From: JAAYBG01 sp964411675 | GTDB taxonomy: Bacteria; Bacillota_I; Bacilli_A; ML615J-28; CAG-698 | DNA length: 16,323 nt | Assembly (NCBI GenBank): GCA_964411675.1 | Contig: CAYPLR010000031.1 | Coordinates: forward strand, 1 to 16,323 | Reading direction: 5' to 3' | Notes under the pieces: generated by a model | What the model was told of the DNA's origin: nothing | Database searches by the model: none | The model's input: only the letters and a program-made list of their open reading frames with translations | Shown: positions 1 to 6,556 of the stretch, in pieces | Layout of the letters: each line of letters starts with the position of its first letter | Position numbering within the stretch: position 1 is the first letter of the stretch | Translations under genes and position numbers: made by a program

Positions 1-892
1 TTTAAGGCTAGCTAGAGGAATGACATATAAGAATGCCGTTGCTGGTCTTAATCTTGGTGGAGGTAAAACTGTTCTAATCGGTGATCCAGAAAAGGTTAAA
101 TCTGAAGCTTATTGGCGTGCATTTGGTCGTTATGTTCAATCATTAAATGGTCGATATATTACAGCAGAAGATGTTAATACCAATACAGAGGATATGGATT
201 ATATTGCGATGGAAACAAGTAATATTACTGGTTTAAAGAAAACTTCTGGTGACCCATCCCCATTTACTGCATCAGGTGTCTACTGGGGAATGAGAGCTTC
301 TTGCTTAGAAATGTATGGTTCAGACGAATTAAAAGGCAAAAAAGTTCTTGTTCAGGGAGTTGGTCAAGTGGGTTACAATCTTGTGAAGTTTCTAGTGAAT
401 GATGGTGCCAAGGTATTTGTTACCGATATCAAGAAAGCAAAACTTGATCGTGTTGCTAGTGATTTCCCTGTTACAATTATTTCTCCAGAAGATATTTTTA
501 AAGATACCTATGATATTTTTGCTCCATGTGCATTAGGAGCCATCATTAATGATGAAACAATTCCTCAATTTAAGTTTAAGATTATCTGTGGAGCAGCGAA
601 TAATGTTCTAAAAGAAGAACGCCATGGTGTTGTATTACAAAATCTAGGAATTTTGTATGCACCAGATTATGTTGTGAATGCTGGTGGAGTCATCAATGTT
701 TATCAAGAAATTTTAGGATATGATCCTGAAGAAGCAAAAAGAAAAGTAAAAAGAATCTATAATAAAGTATTAGAGATATTTAAAATAGCAAAAGAAAAAG
801 AAATTACGCCTGCTCAAGCAGCCAATCATCTTGCAGAAGAACGAATTCGAGTAATTCGTAACATTCGAAGCAATTATATAGTACGCAAATGA
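1..892 (+). CDS. bcd: Leucine (branched-chain amino acid) dehydrogenase, 5'-truncated by the window edge
   Basis: Oxidatively deaminates L-Leu, Val and Ile to the 2-oxoacids with NAD+, releasing ammonia, in the cytoplasm. The open frame runs to the window edge: codons from position 2 read LRLARGMTYKNAV, which belongs inside the family's N-terminal catalytic domain. The ATG at 20 is therefore internal and the true start lies upstream; by comparison with Bacillus enzymes about 58 residues are missing. Both catalytic-domain lysines are visible, in MTYK and GGGK, 12 residues apart as in known enzymes (K68/K80 in the Lysinibacillus numbering). A Rossmann GVGQVG motif followed by VTD fits NAD rather than NADP. 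The conserved APCALGA, GAANN and NAGGVINV blocks are present. The TGA stop overlaps the next gene's start (ATGA), so the two are translationally coupled. The family call is secure; the exact substrate preference among the branched-chain amino acids is inferred, and supported by the downstream VOR genes. Confidence -1.
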   Translation, partial: LRLARGMTYKNAVAGLNLGGGKTVLIGDPEKVKSEAYWRAFGRYVQSLNGRYITAEDVNTNTEDMDYIAMETSNITGLKKTSGDPSPFTASGVYWGMRASCLEMYGSDELKGKKVLVQGVGQVGYNLVKFLVNDGAKVFVTDIKKAKLDRVASDFPVTIISPEDIFKDTYDIFAPCALGAIINDETIPQFKFKIICGAANNVLKEERHGVVLQNLGILYAPDYVVNAGGVINVYQEILGYDPEEAKRKVKRIYNKVLEIFKIAKEKEITPAQAANHLAEERIRVIRNIRSNYIVRK

Positions 893-1554
893 AAGACCCT
901 TTAATTATTGTCGTTGGTCATTTTGGTAGTGGAAAATCAGAATTTGCTGTCAACCTTGCACTAAAACTAGCCAAAGAACAATCAGTTTGTTTAGCAGATT
1001 TAGATATTATAAACACCTATTTTCGTTCGCGAGAAATAAGAGAAATTTTAATACAAGAGCAGATTGAAGTGCTTTCCGATACTTTTAATTCTATCAAAGG
1101 ATTAGATATGCCCTATCTATCCCCAGCGATTAAAGGCAGAATAGTGAAACGAGATAAATTAGTAATCCTAGATTGTGGCGGTGATACTAATGGAATTAAA
1201 GTATTAAAGCAATATTATGATGATATTGTTGATCAACCATATGAAATGTGGATGGTCATTAATGTCTTTCGTCCAGAAACAAGCAATGCAAAGCAAATAT
1301 TTAAAATGATGCAAGCATTGAAAAGCGAATCAGGATTAGAGGTTACTGGGTTTATTAATAATAGTAATTATCTTAAAAGCACTACAATCGAAGATATGAA
1401 AGCTTCGAATCTAATCATGAAAGAAGTAGTTGCATTAACCAATATTAAAGTAGTTTATACTTCAGGAGTGGAATCATTGATGCAACAATTACCAATTGAT
1501 ATCCTAGGTGAAAAGTTTCCCCTAAAGATATTATTACGAGAAAAATGGCTTTAA
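889..1554 (+). CDS. P-loop NTPase of unknown function within the 2-oxoacid oxidoreductase operon
   Basis: A 221-residue cytoplasmic protein of unrecognised specific function. The N-terminus has a Walker A motif, GHFGSGKS (residues about 10-17). It is followed by a DLDIINTYFRSRE segment placed like the second conserved motif of MinD/ParA/CobQ-type ATPases, and by ILDCGGD (about 94-100), a Walker B-like block. It lacks the extra lysine of the deviant Walker A motif (KGGxGK), so it is not a classical MinD or ParA. No membrane segments or cysteine clusters are visible. Its start overlaps the leucine dehydrogenase stop by four bases, and the next gene's Shine-Dalgarno sequence overlaps its own stop. 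It is therefore embedded in the operon, which suggests a role in assembling, activating or regulating the dehydrogenase or VOR. That role is inference from position only. Confidence -1.
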   Translation: MKDPLIIVVGHFGSGKSEFAVNLALKLAKEQSVCLADLDIINTYFRSREIREILIQEQIEVLSDTFNSIKGLDMPYLSPAIKGRIVKRDKLVILDCGGDTNGIKVLKQYYDDIVDQPYEMWMVINVFRPETSNAKQIFKMMQALKSESGLEVTGFINNSNYLKSTTIEDMKASNLIMKEVVALTNIKVVYTSGVESLMQQLPIDILGEKFPLKILLREKWL

Positions 1555-1564
1555 GGAGATTGAT

Positions 1565-1783
1565 ATGGCAAAGGGTAAAATCGAAGTAGCAATAGAACGC
1601 TGCAAAGGCTGTGGCTTATGTGTAGCTGCATGTCCGCTTAATTTGTTAGAATTAGATACCAAAACATTAAATTCGAAGGGATATCAACCGATGCGCATCC
1701 ATACACCAGAAAAATGTATTGGTTGTGCGAATTGTGCAATGATGTGTCCTGATGTTGTTATTACTGTTTATCGATTGGATTAA
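1565..1783 (+). CDS. vorD: 2x[4Fe-4S] ferredoxin-type delta subunit of 2-oxoacid:ferredoxin oxidoreductase
   Basis: A 72-residue iron-sulfur protein. Two complete CxxCxxCxxxCP motifs are visible: C13/C16/C19/C23 and C51/C54/C57/C61. Each cluster is expected to take three cysteines from one motif and one from the other, giving two [4Fe-4S] clusters. The 27-residue insert between the motifs, with a LNSKGYQP stretch, is typical of the delta (ferredoxin-like) subunits of VOR/KOR enzymes rather than free clostridial ferredoxins. It would carry electrons from the thiamine-bound intermediate in the beta subunit to soluble ferredoxin. The start is fixed by AAGGAG at 1553-1558, which overlaps the stop codon of the preceding NTPase gene. 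A 62-base gap separates it from the alpha subunit. Confidence -1.
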   Translation: MAKGKIEVAIERCKGCGLCVAACPLNLLELDTKTLNSKGYQPMRIHTPEKCIGCANCAMMCPDVVITVYRLD

Positions 1784-1806
1784 AAATATCTTTTAAATAA
1801 TGTAAT

Positions 1807-1837
1807 TGATATAATAAAAAATATTTTTATTGGGGGA
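1807..1837 (+). promoter_or_regulatory. Putative internal extended -10 promoter, overlapping dyad and RBS before vorB
   Basis: TGATATAAT at 1807-1815 is a perfect extended -10 element, but no good -35 is seen at 17 bases upstream. An inverted repeat AATAAAAA-ATA-TTTTTATT (1813-1831) begins inside the -10 and covers the expected start point. GGGGGA at 1832-1837, eight bases before the ATG, is the RBS. The element could give vorBAC expression independent of leucine dehydrogenase. The region is AT-rich, so chance matches are likely. Confidence -1.
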
Positions 1838-1845
1838 ATATACAA

Positions 1846-2916
1846 ATGGCAAAATTAATGATGAAAGGGAATGAAGCTATGGCTTTGGCTGCATTAAAAG
1901 GTGGCTGCAAAGCGTTTTTTGGCTACCCCATTACACCGCAAAGCGAACTTCCAGAATATTTGTCTCGATATATGAGAGACTATGGTGGAGTATTCTTACA
2001 AGCAGAATCAGAAATTGCAGCAATTAATATGGTTTATGGTGCTAGTGCAGCAGGTGTTAGAGTGATGACATCCTCATCTTCACCAGGAATTGCTTTAAAA
2101 CAAGAAGGAATTAGCTATATGGCTGGTTCAGAATTACCAGGAGTGATTATCAATGTTATGCGAGGTGGCCCTGGCTTAGGAGGAATCCAACCTTCCCAAG
2201 CGGATTATAAACAGGTTACTCGTGGGGGCGGCAATGGGGATTATTATTGTTTAGCTTTTGCTCCTGAATCACTTCAAGAAACAGTAGATATTATTAAAGA
2301 ATCATTTGATTTATCGGATATCTATCGTAACCCTGTTATGATTGCTGTTGATGGTTTGATTGGTCAAATGATGGAACCCGTAGATGTTGATAAAGAAATA
2401 AAGAAGCGTTGGATTCCAGAAAATAATTGGGCAACGAATGCAACAATGGGACAGAGAAAACGCCGAATTGTCAATTCATTATATTTAAATACTCCTGAAT
2501 TAGAAGCACATTGTATTCATTTACATCATAAATATCAAAAAATGAAAGAAAATGAACAACGCTATGAAATCGTTCATGGGGAAGATGCAGAAATAATAAT
2601 AGTCGCATATGGAACAATGGCACGTATTTGTCGTAGTGCCATTGAGGAACTCCGTGAACAAGGAATTAAGGTTGGATTACTTCGACCAATTTCCATTTGG
2701 CCATATCCCGAAAAAGCATTTGACAATTTATCTTCAACAGTAAAAGGGTTATTGGTATGCGAATTATCGATGGGACAAATGCTTGATGATGTTAAGATTG
2801 CCAATAAAGGGCGCTTACTAATTTCGTTCTTTGGACGAAGTGGAGGTATGATTCCCGAAACAGAAGAAATTTTGAATGCAGTTACCAAAATGCGGGAGGG
2901 GTTAGTCAATGAGTAA
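1846..2916 (+). CDS. vorB: 2-oxoacid:ferredoxin oxidoreductase alpha subunit (VorB type)
   Basis: Alpha subunit of a branched-chain-type 2-oxoacid:ferredoxin oxidoreductase, which with the beta subunit binds thiamine diphosphate and the 2-oxoacid. It has 356 residues, close to the roughly 350 usual for VorB. The N-terminal pyrimidine-binding domain shows KGNEAMALAAL, the FGYPITPQSE block (residues about 25-34) and QAESEIAAINMVYGAS; the following TSSSSPG and QPSQADY blocks are also conserved. The C-terminal part, from about 240, is the transketolase-C-like domain (AYGTMARI). It is separate from the gamma subunit, as in four-subunit VOR/KOR enzymes, not fused as in pyruvate:ferredoxin oxidoreductase. 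Its last eight bases overlap vorA. Preference for the 3-methyl-2-oxobutanoate class is inferred from VorB-like length and the leucine dehydrogenase neighbour; 2-oxoglutarate (KOR) cannot be excluded. Confidence -1.
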   Translation: MAKLMMKGNEAMALAALKGGCKAFFGYPITPQSELPEYLSRYMRDYGGVFLQAESEIAAINMVYGASAAGVRVMTSSSSPGIALKQEGISYMAGSELPGVIINVMRGGPGLGGIQPSQADYKQVTRGGGNGDYYCLAFAPESLQETVDIIKESFDLSDIYRNPVMIAVDGLIGQMMEPVDVDKEIKKRWIPENNWATNATMGQRKRRIVNSLYLNTPELEAHCIHLHHKYQKMKENEQRYEIVHGEDAEIIIVAYGTMARICRSAIEELREQGIKVGLLRPISIWPYPEKAFDNLSSTVKGLLVCELSMGQMLDDVKIANKGRLLISFFGRSGGMIPETEEILNAVTKMREGLVNE

Positions 2917-3664
2917 AGTAATCTTTCAAAGGACGAAAGCCTTAACTGACAATGAATTTTCATATTGTGCAGGTTGCACTCATGGAATTATTCATCGACT
3001 TGTAGCAGAGGTATTAGAAGAACTAAACTTGACAGATAAAGCAATCGGAATATCTCCAGTAGGCTGTGCCGTAACCAATTACAATAACTTCAATTGTGAT
3101 ATGGTTCAAGCTGCACATGGTCGTGGTCCCGCAGTTGCTACGGGGTTAAAACGAGTTTTACCGGATCGCATTGTCTTTACTTACCAAGGAGATGGTGATT
3201 TAGCATCAATCGGAACCGCAGAAATAGTACATGCAGCCCATCGGGGAGAAAAAATAACGGTTATATTTGTTAATAATGCAATCTATGGCATGACTGGAGG
3301 ACAAATGGCTCCAACTACATTAATTGGACAAAAAACGTCAACATCACCATTTGGACGTACGAAAGAGCAATCTGGTTTACCAATTAGAATATCTGAATTG
3401 TTAGCAACTATCCCTGGAGCAGCGTATATTGAGAGAGTATCTGTTCATAATCCTGCCCATGTTAGGCGAGCAAAACAAGCAGTAAAACGAGCTTTTCAAA
3501 CACAAATAGATCAAAAAGGATTTTCTTTGATTGAATTTATTTCTACTTGTCCTGTTAATTGGGGAATGACACCAAATCAAGCCCTAAAATGGGCAGAGGA
3601 GAATATGATACCCTATTATCCACTAGGAGTGTTTAGGGATGATGCCAAGGAGGAAGGACAATGA
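2909..3664 (+). CDS. vorA: 2-oxoacid:ferredoxin oxidoreductase beta subunit, thiamine diphosphate-binding
   Basis: Beta subunit carrying the diphosphate and Mg2+ end of thiamine diphosphate and the proximal [4Fe-4S] cluster; 251 residues. The thiamine motif runs from GDGD (94-97) to the VNN triplet (121-123), with the IYGMTGGQMAPTT block directly after it, all typical of the KorB/VorA/PorB family. Four cysteines suit the proximal cluster: C20 and C23 (CAGC), C53 (VGCAV) and C214 (STCP). A strong GGGAGGGG lies upstream of the ATG inside vorB, and the two frames overlap by eight bases. The TGA stop overlaps the vorC start (ATGA). The reaction is 2-oxoacid + CoA + oxidised ferredoxin to acyl-CoA + CO2 + reduced ferredoxin. 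Confidence -1.
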   Translation: MSKVIFQRTKALTDNEFSYCAGCTHGIIHRLVAEVLEELNLTDKAIGISPVGCAVTNYNNFNCDMVQAAHGRGPAVATGLKRVLPDRIVFTYQGDGDLASIGTAEIVHAAHRGEKITVIFVNNAIYGMTGGQMAPTTLIGQKTSTSPFGRTKEQSGLPIRISELLATIPGAAYIERVSVHNPAHVRRAKQAVKRAFQTQIDQKGFSLIEFISTCPVNWGMTPNQALKWAEENMIPYYPLGVFRDDAKEEGQ

Positions 3665-4212
3665 TTTCTGAAAAAATTATATGTGCTGGCTTTGGTGGTC
3701 AAGGAGTTATGTTAATAGGTCAATTATTAGCATATGCAGCAAATGAGAGGGGATTTAATACCTTATGGTACCCATCCTATGGACCAGAAACAAGGGGAGG
3801 TACTGCCAACTGTTCGGTTACTATTTCTGAAGTACCTGTGAATTCTCCCGTGATTTCAAAAGCGGATACGGTAATTGTTATGAACAAACCATCCTTGGAA
3901 AAGTTTGAAGACAAAGTAAAGCCACTGGGTAAATTATTAGTAAACTCATCGCTAATAGATCAAAAAAGTGTGAGAACAGATATTGAAGTATTTTATATAC
4001 CAGTGAATGAAATAGCAGGTAAACTGGGTAATTTTAAGGTAGCAAACATGGTGATGCTAGGAGCATATCTTGCAAAAACACAACTATTTGATGATCAATT
4101 GATTATTAAATTATTGGAAAAACTATTTGGAGAAAAGAAAGCCCATTTAATTAGCCTTAATCAAAAAGCAATCACCGCTGGTAGAGAGTATTATAATCAA
4201 AACTACAAATAA
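3661..4212 (+). CDS. vorC: 2-oxoacid:ferredoxin oxidoreductase gamma subunit
   Basis: Gamma subunit of the VOR/KOR complex, 183 residues, which is usual for a stand-alone gamma chain. The N-terminal AGFGGQGVMLIGQLLAYAA block and the PSYGPETRGGTANCSV block are signature segments of this family, and the VANMVMLGAYL helix is also conserved. The gamma domain helps form the CoA-binding part of the enzyme. The start has an excellent AAGGAGG (3647-3653) seven bases upstream, within the end of vorA, and overlaps the vorA stop by four bases. It is the last gene of the operon, followed after about 20 bases by a hairpin terminator. With vorD, vorB and vorA it completes a four-subunit enzyme in the order delta-alpha-beta-gamma. 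Confidence -1.
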   Translation: MISEKIICAGFGGQGVMLIGQLLAYAANERGFNTLWYPSYGPETRGGTANCSVTISEVPVNSPVISKADTVIVMNKPSLEKFEDKVKPLGKLLVNSSLIDQKSVRTDIEVFYIPVNEIAGKLGNFKVANMVMLGAYLAKTQLFDDQLIIKLLEKLFGEKKAHLISLNQKAITAGREYYNQNYK

Positions 4213-4233
4213 GGCGTAAAGAGAAAAAGCAAT

Positions 4234-4262
4234 AAGAGTTACGATAGTGACTCTTTTCTTTT
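4234..4262 (+). terminator. Rho-independent terminator after the VOR operon
   Basis: AAGAGTTAC (4234-4242) pairs with GTGACTCTT (4247-4255) around a GATA loop; one pair is G-U. The T-rich tract TTTTCTTTTATT follows. It separates the VOR operon from the hydrolase gene. Confidence -1.
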
Positions 4263-4285
4263 ATTAGGATAAAAAGGATATATGG

Positions 4286-4314
4286 TTGACTGAGAACCTA
4301 TAAAATGGTAAAAT
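4286..4314 (+). promoter_or_regulatory. Promoter of the membrane alpha/beta hydrolase gene
   Basis: TTGACT (4286-4291), a 17-base spacer and TAAAAT (4309-4314) preceded by TGG, giving an extended -10. It lies just after the previous terminator, about 50 bases before the start codon, and no second good candidate is seen. Confidence -1.
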
Positions 4315-4364
4315 TTTAACAAGGATGTAAAAGAATCGCTTTATATTCAAGGAAAGGAAGCAAT

Positions 4365-6407
4365 ATGAATTTCTTAAAGAAAAACTTAAAATCATTTTTG
4401 TTTTTATTATCTTTTGTTGCCATAGTTTTTATTTCAATGGCAATCGCAAATGGAATCCAAAAAGATTTCGGAAACATTGCTGTGACCATGGGAACATTTG
4501 AAACAACCTATCAAACCATAGATGGGGAAGAAAAGACTGGAGAAATCGCTTATAAGTTGTATACTCCAAAAACAGCAACACCAACAAATAAAGCAAGCGC
4601 TGTGTTATTATTACATGGATATCAAAATGACCACGAAACATCAGCTGCTTATGCACTAGAACTAGCAAGAAGAGGAATTGTTGTTATGGCTATTGATGAA
4701 TTTGGTCATGGAGCAACTACCGTTAGTTTAATTAATCGTGGATATGTGAATCACAAGGTCACTGTTAACTTTGGAACAGATTCTGAAGAAAATGGTACGT
4801 TTGTTGAAATAGGTGGACCAGAAAGATATAAAATAATGATGAACTTTTCTAACATGAAGTTCTTCCTTGATAAATATTCGAAGGATGAAGAAGGAAATCA
4901 AATTTTAGATTCCTCTATGGGAGGAATTGCTGCTTATGCATATTTATCTGAATTATCCTATGTTGATAATAGCAAGATGGCAGTCTCGGGTCACTCGATG
5001 GGTACTTGGGCTTCTTGGAGTGTAAGTGCTGGTTTTTCTGGGACTGATATTGAACCCAAAGCAACCATTCTTCAAGCTGGAGAATTATTCACGAAAGATG
5101 CTTATGATAATGCTAATATTCATTTTAATAATGTTTTACTTTTAACGGCAAAATGGGATGAATTTAATATGTTCCGTGATTATAGCAAACAAACTGTGAA
5201 TGATTCCATCATTCAAAATGAAATAACTAGTGAATTCTTGGGTGTAACTCAAGGAAACGGGGAATGGAATACTACCTATGGAGATTTTAGTGATGGAACA
5301 GCTCGTCGTAGGGAACTGGTAATGACGAATCACCGTCTATTAACTCATAATAAAAAAGCCATTGCAACAACAATTGATTGGCTTGATCAAACCATTGGAA
5401 CAAACACGACATTAGAAAATTCTAATCAAGTATTTTTGGTAAAAGAATGTTTGATATTAGTTGCAACATTAGCAGCACTTGCTAGTATGTTGGCATTATT
5501 CACCATTTTGATTAAAATACCATTTTTTAGTTCAATTGCTCATCCAGAAATTATTTCTGAAAGAGCAAAAAATGTCAAGGTAGGATGGAAATGGTGGAAA
5601 GGTGCTATCATTACTATATTAATTGCAGGACTATCTTATCCTTTTATGACACAACTTGGACATGGCTTATTACCACTACCTGAAACAACAGTCTATCGAA
5701 TGACAATCGGAAATGGCTTCTTATCATGGTATTTATTTTTAATTATTGTTATGCTACTAACAACGATTCTTCCATGGAGAAAAGCAAAAAGATTAAATAT
5801 ACCAAAGGATTATTGTGATTTAGGGTTATCCACTTTAGAAAATAAAGATCATTTTGATTGGATATTACTTGGGAAAAGTACTATCGTGGTTTTATGTATG
5901 GTTGCTTTCATGTATATTCAATGTATTATTTGTGAGAAAGCATTTATGCTAGACTTTAGATTTATTTGGCCATTCTTCAAAGGGTTTAGTCTAGAAAGAT
6001 TCTTCCAATTCTTAGCATACTTACCGATTTTTATTGTATTCTTTATTTTAAATAATTCAAAAATATTTGCTCAAATGAGAAATAGTGGAGCAAACAAACC
6101 AGGATTTAAAGGCTTCTTATCTTGTTGGTGGCGTAATGCATTACTAATGGTTGGGGGAATTCTAATCTTAATGGTAATTGAATATGTTCCTTTCTTTATA
6201 GGAATTGGTCCAGGAGTTGACCTTTTATTCAGTTCAACATTTGGTGGGCCATTTATGTCGCTTATGATTGTCTTTGTTCCTCAAGTATTAATATTTAGTA
6301 TATTGTGTACATTTGCATATCGAAAAACAGGTAGTGTCTATGTAGGTGCTATGACTGTGGCTATGCTAGCGTGCTGGATTATTACAGGTGGATCTGCAAT
6401 TTTATAA
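4365..6407 (+). CDS. Membrane-anchored alpha/beta hydrolase fused to a polytopic membrane domain
   Basis: A 680-residue protein with an unusual two-part build. A signal-anchor helix (about 8-29) is followed by an alpha/beta-hydrolase domain (about 50-345) with HGYQND (H84, oxyanion region), a nucleophile elbow GHSMG (S211), an acid candidate D265 in AKWDEF, and a histidine candidate H323 or H328 in NHRLLTH. The C-terminal half has about eight hydrophobic segments (near 358-388, 412-432, 450-470, 498-522, 545-566, 590-613, 626-648 and 655-676) and charged linkers. The catalytic triad thus looks intact, and if the N-terminal helix is an uncleaved anchor the hydrolase faces outside. Substrate is unknown; an esterase, lipase or peptidase role is possible. 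AAAGGAAG lies just before the ATG. The gene has its own promoter and terminator. The fold is confident; function is not. Confidence -1.
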   Translation: MNFLKKNLKSFLFLLSFVAIVFISMAIANGIQKDFGNIAVTMGTFETTYQTIDGEEKTGEIAYKLYTPKTATPTNKASAVLLLHGYQNDHETSAAYALELARRGIVVMAIDEFGHGATTVSLINRGYVNHKVTVNFGTDSEENGTFVEIGGPERYKIMMNFSNMKFFLDKYSKDEEGNQILDSSMGGIAAYAYLSELSYVDNSKMAVSGHSMGTWASWSVSAGFSGTDIEPKATILQAGELFTKDAYDNANIHFNNVLLLTAKWDEFNMFRDYSKQTVNDSIIQNEITSEFLGVTQGNGEWNTTYGDFSDGTARRRELVMTNHRLLTHNKKAIATTIDWLDQTIGTNTTLENSNQVFLVKECLILVATLAALASMLALFTILIKIPFFSSIAHPEIISERAKNVKVGWKWWKGAIITILIAGLSYPFMTQLGHGLLPLPETTVYRMTIGNGFLSWYLFLIIVMLLTTILPWRKAKRLNIPKDYCDLGLSTLENKDHFDWILLGKSTIVVLCMVAFMYIQCIICEKAFMLDFRFIWPFFKGFSLERFFQFLAYLPIFIVFFILNNSKIFAQMRNSGANKPGFKGFLSCWWRNALLMVGGILILMVIEYVPFFIGIGPGVDLLFSSTFGGPFMSLMIVFVPQVLIFSILCTFAYRKTGSVYVGAMTVAMLACWIITGGSAIL

Positions 6408-6448
6408 TTATTTATTTATAATACTCATATGAATATGATTGATAACTC

Positions 6449-6478
6449 AAAAGCTAGATAATTCTATCTAGCTTTTTT
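6449..6478 (+). terminator. Rho-independent terminator after the hydrolase gene
   Basis: A perfect 12-bp stem, AAAAGCTAGATA (6449-6460) with TATCTAGCTTTT (6465-6476), around an ATTC loop. The right arm runs into a T tract of six, ending at 6478. Confidence -1.
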
Positions 6479-6496
6479 ATAAATACCTTTTCACTC

Positions 6497-6525
6497 TTGA
6501 AAAAGCTTTCATATTATGTTAAAAT
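6497..6525 (+). promoter_or_regulatory. hppA: Promoter of the membrane pyrophosphatase gene
   Basis: TTGAAA (6497-6502), a 17-base spacer and TAAAAT (6520-6525), with TG at 6517-6518 giving an extended -10. The layout matches the promoters at 4286 and 16074. AAAGGAG (6543-6549) is the RBS for the ATG at 6557. Confidence -1.
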
Positions 6526-6556
6526 AGAGTAGTTTTGTAATAAAAGGAGTGAAATC

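Noticed and set aside
20..22. ATG as true start of leucine dehydrogenase
   Set aside because: The frame is open to the window edge and the upstream codons match the conserved LARGMTYKN segment, so the gene begins outside the window.
2574..2963. 129-codon open frame on the - strand
   Set aside because: It lies opposite vorB and vorA, both strongly supported by conserved motifs, has no recognisable domain and its translation looks like an antisense shadow.
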